Assembly: GCF_949987515.2 (NCBI RefSeq) | Contig: NC_082686.1 | Location: forward strand, 45,175,559 to 45,239,558 | Length of the DNA stretch: 64,000 nt | DNA from: Delphinus delphis | Lineage: Eukaryota; Chordata; Mammalia; Artiodactyla; Delphinidae | Direction of reading: 5' to 3' | In this document: in pieces, positions 38,504 through 50,871 of the stretch | Layout: each line of letters opens with the position of its first letter | Position numbering within the stretch: position 1 is the first letter of the stretch | The notes under the pieces: model-generated | What the model was told of the DNA's origin: nothing | What the model saw: only the letters and a program-made list of their open reading frames with translations | The model's database searches: none | Program-made: the position numbers and the translations under genes

Positions 38504-39165
38504 GATGAAGAAGATGCAGAAATCTTTCTGCTATTAAAGCCAAGATGCCCAACCAATATTCTTGCTCATGCAAAAATAAAATCTCCCCACATTTGCACTG
38601 AAACGGGCTGCAGGCAAAGCAAAGATTGTCCTTTGGAAGCAGATTTGGATCTGCTCCCACAATTAAACGTACTCTCAATCGAAAGCCTGGAGTTCCACAC
38701 CACAGGATACTGTGGGAAAAAAAGATTATTCTGGCCTGGAAATTTTTCAAAGCAAGTGTTCCAAGTCATCAAAAAGAAGCCCAAGGAGGACTGCTCCCAT
38801 GGAAAAAGTTATATATTCAGCTGCACAGTTCTGCAGCATGCTTTCCAGGATAAGCCATGGAAGAAGTATGTTGTACAAAATGGAATAGGTTGTCTAGTTT
38901 GTAGAGTTTTGATCAACTGCCTTTTGTCTGCCAAAGAAAATGATTTTAGTTTTGATAAAGTTGATGATTATACAATTCTTTCTGAAGCAGTAGAATGGCT
39001 GAATTGTTTGTATCCAGAAATCAATTCTAGTTGTTGAAAATGAAACCCATATCATCAACATATAGGAAGAGGTTTATCTTTCTGTCTACCAAGATGGCAC
39101 ATATGCAGTTTGTCTACAATCGGTATCAAATTGTGAAGATATTGGTTTAAAAGGTGAATAGATAA
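38504..39165 (+). pseudogene. Unrecognised decayed coding remnant, probably a processed pseudogene
   Basis: One + frame is open from 38504 to a stop at 39034-39036, about 177 codons, in AT-rich intron where such length is rare. The peptide looks like ordinary globular protein: DEEDAEIFLLLKP near the start, then WPGNFSKQVFQVIKKKPK, WKKYVVQNGIGC and LSEAVEWLNCLYPEI near the end. Just past the stop, another frame continues with protein-like sequence (EEVYLSVYQDGTYAVCLQ) to about 39165, with one in-frame tag before it. This pattern suggests a frameshift plus stop in an old coding copy. There is no convincing A-tail, TSD or upstream start codon. I do not recognise the protein. It is not an EPHA6 exon and splice sites do not flank it. 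A chance open frame or an old mobile-element fragment remains possible. The 155-residue antisense frame is its shadow. Confidence 0.4.
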
Positions 39166-40869
39166 AACACAATGCCTGTTTATATTACATGAAATTGTGA
39201 ATGAGTATGTCAGGAAAATTTTCCCGGTTAGTTCACCATTCTTTTAGAGTGGCGTTTACTCTCATTTTTTTGGAATCATAATACTAAGCCTCAGTTTTAA
39301 GTTAACTTGATCCTCTAGGCAATGAATTAAAAATTTAGTGGAAGATATATATGCAAAGCAAACAGCCTTATTTTCTTGAAAATAATAACATTAAATAGTA
39401 GAGTAATACTGTGCCCAAAACCCTCTTGCTTCTAATACAAAATATTTAACTTGGAGACCTCACTCATCGTTTAAGGGAAAGCAATTAACATAAATAATTG
39501 AGGGACTCTGAGAAAATTGAATCGAGCCATAGTTTTGTAGGACTATAGGTTGGCCCTTTTTAAAATAGGGTTGATTCTCCTTGAACCTTTCCAGAACCAA
39601 TTATAGTGATTGGTTAAAGGTTGAGGTAAATAGTTTGGTGTTATTCAGAACAAGCTTCAAACAGTTTCAAACAATGATCCAAAAACTTGCCCTACAACTT
39701 ATTTGCTTTCAGGGGATGATCAAGTGAGTTCTGGCTTAAGGGGTAACAGGTCCCTGTTAGATGTCTGGGATCTAAATTACTTGGGACACCGTGCTTGGGT
39801 CCATAAAACAGAGAAATTACACTCCCACCCCAACATTGCTGGTTTCTGTGCTTTCACAAATACTTCTACTGAAGCCATATAAGGGACAACTGTAGCCTCA
39901 AATCTGCTTTATCATTAACTGAGAAAATTAAGTAAAGGTCTTCCACAGGAATTTGTTTAGCTCCAGATTTGGTAGTAATGAGTTTATAATTAGATGGGTT
40001 TAAATTGGGCAGATTCTTCCACAATCTGATTTTAACATGCTGTCACACTAAACTTGCCAGAAATGTCAGTTCATTTGTTTTTATTTTGGGTTTGTTTGTT
40101 TTTACATCCATGCAATTTTTATTAAATCAGTGCATGAGATCCACTAAATATACGCTAGACAGGACTGATTTCCCCCTGAATCTGTCTATTAAAGAAAAAA
40201 AAAAAAGGAATCTCTTCAGGCAGAGCATTTGATATTCTTTGTATAACAAAGGTCAGCAACCACCCCCCATCCCATTTCACCTTATCCTTCCTATCCTATC
40301 CATCTCATTGTGGGGACAAACATACTCAGGAGGCTGTGTTCAACAGTAAACTTTTTTTAAAAAATAGTAAAAGGAGATAGAAAACATCCAGCTCAAGCAA
40401 CATAATAAACAATGAGAAATTATTAGTACCTAGTTTGGAAATATAAAGACCGACTTACCCTCCCGTCCCCTCATATTAGGATATGCATGTGGAAAAATAC
40501 AACCAAATTCTTTCCCCTTTGGTTCATTATATTAAATAGGACTATCAGTTTCAAGTAACAAAACCCCAACTGGCTTAATAAAAAGTGGGACTTTATTGCT
40601 TTCTGTAACCAAAGTCAAGGAGTAGCATGAGATTCAGGCCAAATCCAGGCTCTCCAACTATGTTCTCAATACTCAATACTTTCTTGGTCTCAGTTCTGCT
40701 TTCTTCTCTGTTGGATTTATCTTCAGGCAAGTCCTTCCCATATATATACATGAGTTTATATCTCCAGTAAAAATGGCAATTCTGATGAAACTCACATCTC
40801 CTTCAACTCTACCTCTGAACCTGAGTATGAATGGTAGCCCGAGAAAAACATAAGCGTGATGTCAATTTA

Positions 40870-41345
40870 AATTGTCATGATCCATCCCTTGCCTCTCTCT
40901 CTCTCCAACCTCCTATTCAGCCTCTTGATCTGTGTCTCAGACATCACAAAGTACACAGAAACAGCAACTCAAGATGGTGAGCTATTTTGTGTCTCCATAT
41001 ATATGAGGTCATTTCTTCAAACTAGAATGTCCCAATATCTACTCATCACCTTGGTGACTTGCAAATTTATTCTAATCATTCTAGGTTTAGCTTAGGAATC
41101 ACCTCCTTTATAAACCTTCCTTCACTTCTTCCCATCAAGGTTATTACTCTCCTACTCTTCCCTCATTACCTTCACATGTACCTCCATTTTAGCAATAATT
41201 TTATTATATTACAATTAAGGCTTACATCTGTAACCCCTTTGCTAAAGAGAAACTACTATGAAGACAGGAAAATATGCTTTAGTTTTCTTTGTCTCCCCAA
41301 TCCTTATATCATAGTGTTTAGCACATTCTAAATGATTAATATTTT
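40870..41345 (+). repeat. L2 LINE 3' region, sense
   Basis: 'cacctcctttataaaccttccttcacttcttccc', then 'actatgaagacaggaaaatatg', 'tgtctccccaatccttatatcatagtgtttagcacattctaaatg', follows the L2 ORF end and 3' UTR. Confidence 0.7.
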
Positions 41346-41489
41346 TGTTGGGGTTTTTTTTTGGAATTGTAAATAGTTTTATTTGTATAAACTAATACTT
41401 GATATATTTAATTAAAATTTAAAAATTATAGTTGTTTCAGGTTTATTTAAATGTTTTGTTAAATATTTAAAGTATATTTTTATTTTTTT

Positions 41490-42025
41490 ACTTTTTTTAC
41501 ATCTTTATTGGAGTATAATTGCTTTACAATGGTGTGTTAGTTTCTGCTTTATAACAAAGTGAATCAGTTATACATATACATGTGTTCCCATATCTCTTCC
41601 CTCTTGCATCTCCCTCCCTCCCACCCTCCCTATTCCATCCCTCTAGGCAGTCACAAAGCACTGAGCTGATCTCCCTGTGCTATGTGGCTGCTTCCCACTA
41701 GCTATCTACTGTACGTTTGGTAGTGTATATATGTCCATGCCTCTCTCTTGCTTTGTCACAGCTTACCCTTCCCGCTCCCCATATCCTCAAGTCCATTCTC
41801 TAGTAGGTCTGTGTCTTTATACCTGTCTTGCCCCTAGATTCTTCGTGACCTTTTTTTTTTTCTTAGATTCCATATATATGTGTTAGCATATGGTATTTGT
41901 CTTTCTCTTTCTGACTTACTTCACTCTGTATGACAGACTCTAGGTCTATCCACCTCATTACAAATAGCTCAATTTCGTTTCTTTTTATGGCTGAGTAATA
42001 TTCCATTGTATATATGTGCCACATT
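41490..42025 (-). mobile_element. 5'-truncated L1, minus strand, 3' UTR and ORF2 tail
   Basis: From the left: a T-run, 'acatctttattggagtataattgctttacaatgg', the full reversed 3' UTR, then the reversed ORF2 C terminus (minus-strand frame with KMWHIYTMEYYSAIKRNEIE). It stops at 'gtgccacat', where the longer copy at 24.4 kb continues. Low divergence; TSD not resolved. Confidence 0.9.
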
Positions 42026-43082
42026 TTGTTGTTTTTGAATGAATAATGTGTCAGTGAAGAGGATTTCCTCAAGAAAATCTGTACAACTTTTTCTAAGTAA
42101 TCAATCTGTTTCTTATCAGGATTTTTTCTTTAAATATTTTTATGAAAAACAGATCCTAAATAAATCCTTTATTTTATAAGCCTATGAAATTTGTGATCTC
42201 TATACATTTAATTACAAACCTACTTAACCTCAAACCATGCTAACCTTTATATTAAAAGCTATAACCTCAAGTGCATATATATGCCTACCAATATGTAAAT
42301 ATCCACTATTATTATTAGGATACTTGTTGAATAGTGTTTGAAATTGAACATAATAGGTTCCAGATCAGTATTCCAGGGAATCTGTGAAATTTGTAAGGAA
42401 ATTCTGTTGTACACTGGATCTTTAAAGAAAATGATGAAATATGTACTTTGGCAACATGAGTATTTCAATTGCAAAAAAAAAATGTTATCAAAGATCTATC
42501 TCAACTGCCAGTAACTATATGAAATATAGATAATTACAAATTAAACTCATGACATTTAGAATGTTAACAGTAGTTCCAGGTGTTTAAATGCCTCAATCTC
42601 TTTTCTTTGTTCTTTGATATTTGTCACATGAAGCCTACCTGTAGCAAGGCATGTTGACCATTTATTAATGCAGACAAAAATCTCTTTAAAAAAAGAAAAA
42701 GACAAGTGTTTCATCTTGCTGCACTACCTGCCTCTGCTTCTGCCTCTCCATCAGGTTGTACCACATTCACATTTTCCAATTATCCCTGTGTCATTTGGCA
42801 TTTTTATCTGACAAGTAAATTAAGGTCATCAAGAAGAGTGAATCTTGAAGTCTTCTGTGTCCCAATGTAGCCACAGTTTGAAGTACTGAATTGCATTGTT
42901 TCTGGAGAAATGACAGAGCAGTGGAGGAAAGCACGCATGTGAAATAATTTTCTGAAAAAGTGTAATCCCAGCTAAGGGTCTTCACTTCAACAGAAATGAT
43001 TCATGAGGTTTGTTTCCATCCAGCTGAGAAGAGAATTCAGTAACTGGCTTCCTAGAGTGTATCAGAGAGTTTCTTGCTATTT

Positions 43083-43125
43083 TCTCTCTCTATCTATCTC
43101 ACTATCTCTCTCTCCCTCTCTCTCA
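43083..43125. repeat. (TC)n microsatellite with TATC units
   Basis: tctctctctatctatctc and tctctctctccctctctctc. Confidence 0.85.
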
Positions 43126-46039
43126 TATACCAGTCTTAGGGATATTTTTCCTTTTGGTAGATGGCGCCAAATGTTGAATGAATATAAAAGGAACATCTTA
43201 GTACAATCTCAGGTAGTACCTCTTCCTCTAAATAGCTACTTCATTCAAACCCTAGGCTGGGATATTTGAATAAAGAAGTTTATTCACACTATTTTCTATT
43301 AATTTATCTTTGAACATATTAAATGCCAAAATACAAAAGTGTAGGGGAATTTTTTGTGTCACTAGAACATTTTTAAGCATTAATATTACCAAACAAATCA
43401 TACATGAAAACTTTTTATAGTCAGCGATGTTTAATCCTTACATCTAGAATGTGTTCTTTATCTCTTCTTCATGAAAATATGCATTGATTAATCCCTATAC
43501 TGTGTAAGGCACTGTGCTAATCCCATGTGATACAGAAAGGAGAATGATATTATTTCTGCCCTCAAGAAGCTTATGACATAGTTGAAATGGGCCAAAAAAT
43601 GGAAATCTTCAGAAATTGAATCATTTTTGATAGTTGAAGTTTTCAGACAGAGGTTTGGTCTTTAAAGTATTATTTTTATAATTTTTAAATATTTTGGATA
43701 TTTTTCTAATAATGCATCCACAAACTCCTGTCCTTTTATATAAAATATCTTGAACATATCTCAGCATTTTTTAATGGACCTTGAATGATCGTGTTAATGT
43801 ATTGAGTTCTAACATAGTGAGTCCTTTGGTGCTCCTTGAATTTTATAGGGCTATTTGATCCTCAACTCCTGCCTCCAGAGTAGTATATATTTTGGAATTT
43901 TATGTCAGATTTTCAGTTTTCCCAGTTGTTCTTTCAGTCAGCCTAGCAGTGTGCGCTTCCATTCAATTCCCTCTCTTCAGGTATCTGCTTTGTGAACTTG
44001 GAAATCAATAAACATGTCTGAAGTAAGAGTGTGAGGCACTGAAGCTGCTTTATGAGTAAACTCTGCGTTCATTAGTATGTGAACATCTGTCAGATGTTTC
44101 TTCAGAGGCTCTTTACGTCTGTCTTGTTTGCCACTGCTCCACCGCATTCCATATAATTGAACTTGCCATCTAGCTGAATTCAAATACATGTGATAAGATG
44201 AGTATCTGAACTAAGAAAATAGCTGTGGGGATAGGAGGGAATGGGAATGAATTAAGAAATACTTTAAAATATAGGAGTGACAGGATTGAGGATCTGCCTG
44301 CATTATGTGAGGGCTGAGTCCAAAGTTTCAGTCTTGGACATCTCTAAGAATGGTATACTTACTGCGATGGGAGGATTTTACTCTCTAGGCAATAGGAAAG
44401 TCTGAGGTTTTTTTGTTTTTTGTGTTTTTTTAAATTTTTAAATCATTTCATTTGCTGAGTATTTTTAAGTATTATTTTGAAGTATAATTATCTGGCCACA
44501 TAATGTGGGTTGGATTAGGAAGAGACACTGTGGAAAGGCAGTCTAATAGAAAATTATAAAAGTAGCTTAATCACGTGAGGCTGAAGCCTTAGAGGCAGTA
44601 CCCGTGGTAATAAAAACAAGATAACACAAGACATAATAATAATTTGACTTTGGACCTGGAGTTATAGGGAAAGGTAAAATCAAAGATGACCTCATGCTTC
44701 AAGTCCAGGTGGCCAAGAGAATAACACCATCTACAAAATCCCAAGATTATCTTCATCTAGGAGAACTATTTGTTCGGTTTTCATTGCTATCTCACACTCT
44801 TATGTCTACATGACCATACAGTGGTGAGATTTTACAGACTCATGAGTCTCCATTGTATACTGCTACGTCTTTATATATATATGCCTCATTTCATGAGGTT
44901 AAACCAATCCTGACTGCAATATATATCCTGAGAGGGGAATTTTTTTCCTGAAAAAAATAATGCTAAGGATTTCCTGAATTGATCGTCAACAAACCTTAAG
45001 GTTAATTTAATGGGTGCTCTCCATACATTACTTTGTTGAGATTTCTGCTGTGTTTAAAAAAATCATTTGGTAAAGTGTTGAGATAATAGTACTTGAAATT
45101 TTGACATTTCATCTAAAATTGGGAGTCATAAATAAAACATGTGAATATGAAACAAATTTATTTCACTGGGCAACATTTTGAGAAATGCTTTATTCAAAAA
45201 AATCATGTAAATGTTGTCTTCCGTAACTTTAAAAAGATGTTAAAACAGAAAAGAGTTAACTTTAAAAAGCTATTGCATAGAAAATGACACAGAATACAAA
45301 TAACAGATTTTACTTTGAAATGTAAATATAAACTAGAATAATCTTGATTACAGTGAGACAAAATCATATGCCTCCATAGAGGAAAATTCTTTGGTTAAAA
45401 ATAGCCAAATTGCTTTTCCCTCATACTTTCCTTAAGACATGAAATCTATTTTTTTTAAGTATTTGGATTCCAAGTAAAGAGCTTCACTTTTTTCTCTTTA
45501 AATAGCAATATCTAAAGCAAACCTCACTTAATAATGTCATCCTGACTTATGCCAGGCATTGGGTAGGTACTAAGTCCTTGCTCAGTAACAAATTTGCAAC
45601 TCTTTTGGGGTAATTTCTTCCTCTTAAGGAAGTATGCTTCTTTCCAAACCATAGAATGAAATATATCATTTTAATATACTTATCTTTTTCTAAGACTACA
45701 ACCTCATTCCATTAAGCAAAGGAACATTCCCAATCACCTAGTCACAATTGAATTTTATTTCTTACCATAGATTATTGTGTTTCTAATTGCGTTACCTCTG
45801 AAGGACAGGTTTGCTCTGTATACACATTTCTCCTACAAAACTAATTAGAAATAAGCAAGCTTCTTCTCAGGATTGAAAACATGAATAGGTGGTACTATAG
45901 AAAAGTTTTCACAACAGAGGAATTTGTAGCTATACTTATTTTTATGGAATCCACTTGGTAGATGATTTTATGGTTTATTTGTCGAAGTGTCTGTTTACAT
46001 TAATCAAGTCTTTGAGACCTCTAAACAAGGAACAACTCC

Positions 46040-46340
46040 TCACTGTCTCCCTCCTCCTATTGCTTTTCCTTCCCCTCCTCCTCCTTCTTCCAACACATCA
46101 TATTTCCAAACTCCCACTCTGCTGACTCACCGTCAAAGGCTGTTTATTCTCTTCCAGAGCACCTTACAGTTTCTCTTTTGTAACAGTTCGTAGACTCGTA
46201 ATTATTTGCTCATTGTTTATCTTCCCCACTGGACGGTAAATCCAGGAGGACAGTGTTTATTGTTTACCACTGTATCCCTAGAGTCCGTCTCAGTGCCTGC
46301 CATGTAATAGGTACTCAATAAACATTTATTGAATGAACTA
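46040..46340 (+). repeat. L2 LINE 3' end, sense
   Basis: 'caggaggacagtgtttattgtttaccactgtatccctag', then 'cagtgcctgccatgtaataggtactcaataaacatttattgaatgaa', is a classic L2 3' end. The 5' part is pyrimidine-rich. Confidence 0.88.
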
Positions 46341-46689
46341 ATAAATTCTTAACCTTGGATTCACATTTATAAACTTAATCTACTCAACCTGATCAAATGT
46401 AGAAGTCTGTTCTTTCTAGTAGTCCCTGCCTTCCAGGAAGCATTATCTCCAATAATACAGAATAATTAGAGTCCTCTGATTAAAATAGTGTTGGATAGAC
46501 TTACTTCATATACATAACGTTACTACCTTCAAGGTAAATCTCTACATATCAAGTGGAAGGCAAGAATATGGATTACCCTAGGTTAATCTGACCTGTTTTA
46601 TACGGGAATCATCCAATGCACACAATCATTCAAACCATTCACACAAACAAATATTTATTGAGCTACTACCATGTATCAAACTCTGTAGG

Positions 46690-47030
46690 TCAAATACTGT
46701 ATTAGTTTCCTAGGGTTACCATAACAAATTACCACACATAGTGGCTTAAAACACCAAATTCGTTCTCTCACAGTTATGGAAGCCAGAAGCAGAAGCATAC
46801 TCTCCCCTAAGGCTCTAGGAGAGAAGCCTTCCTTGCCTCTCCCACTGTCTGGTGGCTCCAGGCATTCCTTGGCTTGTGGCTGCATAACTCTAGTCTCTGT
46901 CTCTGGCCTTCTCCTCTTTATTTTCTCTTCTCCTGTCTCTTATAAGGACTCTTTTCATGGATTTGGGCCCACCCAGTTGATCCAGGATGACTGAGGTCCT
47001 CAGTTACACCTACAAATTCCTTTTGGGGGA
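46690..47030 (-). mobile_element. MLT1 LTR (ERVL-MaLR), minus strand
   Basis: 'tgtattagtttcctagggttaccataacaaattaccacac' is the reversed 3' end of an MLT1 LTR. It is followed by 'ctcacagttatggaagccagaag', 'tggtggctccaggcattccttggcttgtggctgcataac' and 'tcttataaggactc'. An ancient solo LTR, cut short at its LTR 5' end near 47030. Confidence 0.88.
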
Positions 47031-47729
47031 GGGGGAGGAGGAAAGGGTGTCTTCATTCAACATATTATAGATACTATAGTGAATAAAGTCCCTGCAATAG
47101 AATTTGCAATCTAATAGAAAGATTACCAAAAAAAGGTAATTTCAATAAAACATGATAGAAATTTATGGATAAAAGTAGTACAAGGGTCTATGGGAACATA
47201 TATCTAGGGACCTAACAAAATCTAAACAACCAGAAAATGATGTGATGTTCATGTAGGAGGATTGATTAGGAATTGACCATGAAAGTCCAGCGCATTGAAG
47301 GAACTGGCAGAAATTTAGCATGGTTAGAGAATGATGAGAGATGAATCTGGAGATATATGCTAGAGCCATTTGTAGAGAGCCTTGTTAACAAAGTTAAGGG
47401 CTTTGGACTTTATCCTGAGATAAAGTCAGAGACCTGTGTTTGGCTACATTAATACGATAGAAAGGCAGAAATTATCCCTATCCAGACCAAGAGCTGAAGC
47501 ACAGGTCCTATGAATTCCTCTTATTTCCATATGGCAAATCTTGTTCTTCCCAGTATTTGATTGCAGCCTTAGTGAATAACACAATATCATAGTAAAATTG
47601 CTCTGAAGGATTGTGTTAAGAATATTTAATTCAACATTCTCATTTTTACAGACATAAAACCAAGGTCAAGCAAGGCTATGATGGTTCTAGAACACACAGA
47701 AGAGCCCCAAGCCAGTTGTTCTGTTAGTG

Positions 47730-47985
47730 TAAATGGTGGTGCAAAATAGTGGCAATAGTATGGACTTGGAGATTGATAAATCAGGGTTGGGTGGCCAGCT
47801 TTCTTGTGTACAAGTCGTGTGACCTTAGGCAAGTAATATAACCACTTAAACTAGGAATAATAATAGTACCTACCTATTAAGATGTTGTGCAGATAAATTT
47901 GATAATGAATTTGAAGCACTAAGCATACTGCTAGAGGATAGTTTACTATTGAGTACATTTGGCTATTGTTGATGATGATGATGAG
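47730..47985 (+). repeat. MIR SINE, sense
   Basis: 'gtgtgaccttaggcaagtaatataaccacttaaac', 'aataataatagtacctacctattaagatgttgtgcagataaa' and 'aagcactaagcatac' follow the MIR core and 3' part. Confidence 0.82.
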
Positions 47986-48094
47986 ATTCATAATGTTTTC
48001 ATAATCAACCCAGCCCCATCATCCAGAGAACTTTACTATCAGTATAATAGTACATCACATTATATACTCTTATTTTCAAATGACTTATTTTCAA

Positions 48095-48130
48095 ATATAT
48101 ATACATATATATACATATATATATAATATT
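48095..48130. repeat. (AT/ACAT)n low-complexity tract
   Basis: atatatatacatatatatacatatatatata. Confidence 0.85.
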
Positions 48131-48825
48131 CTCCACAGAGGAGTGTTTAGAATTCCTAATACAGATGTTTAAGAAACAATTATGCAGAAATATACATTTT
48201 TCCAAGTGTCACATCTTAATACTGTTATCCTATTAAAGTTTTAATTGAAGCAAAGTTCATATATATGTAATCACAAGGGTGAAAAAGAAGATATATTAGT
48301 AGTACTGGCATTTTACTGAGCAATTATTTAAATTAAACAACACAATTTTCTATAATGAGGTAATCTGATTTTCCAAAGGCACCCAATTACATAATCATCT
48401 CCACCATCTGAACTTTGAATACATGGTGTCAATAAATCACTTGCTACCTGGCTTCCATGAAGATACATGCTCTAGGTTTAAAACTCTTGAACTATATATT
48501 TTACAAATACACCAGTTGGTAAGTAAATAATGTTTTCTTTTTAAATGCTACCTCCTTTATCTTCAAAAAGTTAATGTTTTCTATAACATCTACTCCTTAC
48601 AATTTGTTATTCAATAATTTTCAATGAGAAAATGTGACATTTTAAAGCACACATTAATTCCCATGGTATCAGTGTTATTTTGAAGATTAGGAAATCCAGT
48701 GAGGACCTAATAAAATACCTTCAGTACGTTATTTATTGGATAAGATTCAACTATTTAACTTGTCTCTACACAGATTGTGTGCTACAACTCAACACTGAAA
48801 TAGATTGCCTGAAAATATCTTGATT

Positions 48826-48839
48826 AAATCATAGTGACT
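48826..48839. repeat. SINE target-site duplication, left copy
   Basis: aaatcatagtgact, exactly repeated at 49053-49066. Confidence 0.9.
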
Positions 48840-49052
48840 GGGCTTCCCTGGTGGCGCAGTGGGTGAGAGTCCGCCTGCCGATGCGGGGGACACGGGTTCG
48901 TGCCCCGGTCCGGGAAGATCCCACATGCCGCGGAGCGGCTGGGCCCGTGAGCCATGGCCGCTGAGCCTGCGCGTCCGGAGCCTGTGCTCCGCAATGGGAG
49001 AGGCCACAACAGTGAGAGGCCCGCGTACCGCAAAAAAAAAAAAAAGAAAAAA
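48840..49052 (+). mobile_element. CHR-type tRNA-derived SINE, plus strand, with 14-bp TSDs
   Basis: A complete element runs from gggcttccctggtggcgcag to gcccgcgtaccgc plus an A-tail. It has an A-box-like tggcgcagtgg and a B-box-like gggttcgtgccc. The exact duplication aaatcatagtgact lies at 48826-48839 and 49053-49066. It is the least degraded SINE in the window, so probably a young insertion. Confidence 0.93.
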
Positions 49053-49066
49053 AAATCATAGTGACT
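49053..49066. repeat. SINE target-site duplication, right copy
   Basis: Exact match of 48826-48839. Confidence 0.9.
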
Positions 49067-49579
49067 AAGGTCTAATTCCAAGGTTTAGTAAATTTCTTAC
49101 TAAAACCTGAACATAAATGACTTTTGTTTTTATTTACATTTAGACTTCTTAAAAAGCCTCCTAAATGCTTAACTGGTTTCTTACTGACTCAACAATAGCA
49201 TTTAAGGTTTAGATATTCTCTAGTAGATATGTCATTTTTATTAGAAAGTTATTACTCTGGCTATGATTTGCACATAGTTTACCCCGTACTTGATTCCCAG
49301 AAAAAGATCTACTTCTACGGAAAGTACTCAGGTTTAATAAATTTAAATTATTATGGTAGAGAATTAAGCAGTTTGCTTTTCAGTTATATTCTTTCTTTGA
49401 TTCAGTTCGCTGCTTTCAACTGATTAATCATTTTTATAGTAATCTAAATAAAAATCAAGCTTTATTTAAGTTAAGGGATATTGGAGGCACTGATTGATTT
49501 ATTGTTTTAGAATATTGATAATTAACTGAATTATTATTGCAAGTTATAGCATAGGAAGGAGAAATGAAACAAATATGTA

Positions 49580-49680
49580 AAGCCTGAATTCTGGTGATAG
49601 TCATGTGTGAGCTGGATCAAGTTCTTTAACTTCACTGAGCTTCAGTTTCCTTACTTCTATTATTAAGCAATTGCCCATAT
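49580..49680 (+). repeat. MIR core fragment, sense
   Basis: 'gtgtgagctggatcaagttctttaacttcactgagcttcagtttccttac' matches the MIR core. Confidence 0.65.
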
Positions 49681-50304
49681 GCCGTCCAATAAAATTGTAT
49701 CTCATTAAAACTTCAGTAATACAGAGAAGGAAAAGTGCTAATGAATTAATTGAACTAAGATATTTTGAAAGATTCCTGGAAGGTTAGTGAAACATGCAGC
49801 CCTTGAAGTTTTGATACAGTTTTGTAAATGAGAGAAGTAATATGCTGTTATCATACATAATCTATACTTTTCCTGAAGCAAGGAAGCTTTTAAATGTCAT
49901 TTTTTTAATGACTGCTAGTCAAACATCTAAGCAACTACTATGTATACCCTTGTGCTCTAGAGGTGGGAATTCATAACTTTGATGTTTGAATTAAGTTCTT
50001 TGAAATATAAAGAAGTTTGTTCTTAAATTGTGCAATAATAGCCTTTCACTTTGTGAAAACAGACATCAAAACAGTCTGTAAAGCCTGGCCTGTTGGTGGA
50101 TGGTCAGGCCACTCAAGATGGCTCTCCTCTTACTCTCTGTCCACCCACTGCTAGACCAGCCCATGCTTCACCTACACCCTACTCACATGACTATACAATC
50201 CTCTTAATTATAGGGTTTAATCAGTAATTGCCTACATGCTTGCCACCTGTACCAGCTGCTGGTTTCCCTGGTAACTGATGAGCCAACCTGAAGTCAATTC
50301 CCCC

Positions 50305-50310
50305 TATAAA
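50305..50310 (+). promoter_or_regulatory. TATA box of the solo LTR
   Basis: tataaa in the context cccctataaatgg, 114 bp before the LTR polyadenylation signal, the usual U3-R arrangement. Activity cannot be judged from sequence. Confidence 0.5.
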
Positions 50311-50423
50311 TGGTAGCACCACCCCGCCTCTATAGTGAAGGTTGCTACTGTGTCCTGTCTGCTCTCTGCTGTCCACGATGGGGTGTCGCTCCAGGACTTA
50401 CAGACTTGTAAGAATCCCTAGCC

Positions 50424-50429
50424 AATAAA
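50424..50429 (+). terminator. Polyadenylation signal of the solo LTR
   Basis: aataaa in gccaataaacc. It lies in the sense of EPHA6, so it could end read-through transcripts, but this is inference. Confidence 0.45.
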
Positions 50430-50871
50430 CCATCGCTGTCTCTGTCACTGTCTTCTGGCTCTTTCTTTTGTCTCTCAGCTGGGCATTTACAAGGTTTGCA
50501 GGCCTGCAGGGTGTAGCCCAACAGTTGGCAAAAGTGTTCAAGTAAATAACTTAGCAATTATATAAACAAAATCCTTTAGTGCGTCTGCTGATTTAATTTT
50601 GCAAAACCTACTTAATCTTAAAATGAGGGGTACCAGGAATCCATCTGCTTTCTTGATATTTTTGCAAAAAAGAAGAAAGGGTTATGTGGTAGGTTATGAC
50701 CTCAGTCTTCAGCCCTCATTTGGGGTTTGCATCTTGTGTGCCAAATAAAGGGCAAATGTGGTGGGATTTTTTGGTATGCATTACCATATTTTCAAGCATA
50801 GACTAAGTTGTAAAACAATTTGGTAGTGAAACGTCACCCAGAGATATACTAATATCGTACCTGTGTTTCAG

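Larger units (their letters stand above)
50091..50523 (+). mobile_element. Probable solo LTR of an endogenous retrovirus (ERV1-like)
   Basis: A 433-bp block runs from TGTTGG to CCAACA, the inverted ends expected of an LTR. In order it holds an 'actcaagatggctc' motif, a TATA box (tataaa, 50305-50310) and a polyadenylation signal (aataaa, 50424-50429). The next 90 bp hold a T/G-rich stretch typical of R-U5. No internal retroviral genes or second LTR are present, so it would be a recombination remnant. I found no clear target-site duplication, so the outer edges could be a few bases off. The family was not identified. Confidence 0.6.
20401..50871 (+). other. EPHA6: EPHA6 intron between FNIII exon and transmembrane exon (30,471 bp)
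   Basis: This is a single large intron, opening with gtaagttt and closing with ctgtgtttcag. The flanking exon phases agree (1 base, then 2 bases), so no coding exon is missing between them. It contains most of the repeats in the window, the unrecognised coding remnant at 38.5 kb and the solo LTR at 50.1 kb. In 25.0-26.9, 28.4-30.7, 37.2-38.4, 39.2-40.8 and 42.1-46.0 kb I see only AT-rich intron sequence with simple repeats. Confidence 0.9.

Noticed and set aside
38283..38750. 155-codon open frame on the minus strand
   Set aside because: It lies antisense to the more protein-like + frame at 38504-39036 and shows no recognisable motif, so it is treated as its shadow.
48850..48920. Possible tRNA gene from A-box and B-box matches
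   Set aside because: The tRNA-like part belongs to a SINE with A-tail and TSDs. It cannot be shown to fold as a functional tRNA.
48859..49068. Short open frames with the recurring MVESPPADAGDT-like peptide, also at 2484 and 36918
   Set aside because: They are translations of the CHR SINE body and recur wherever the SINE does.
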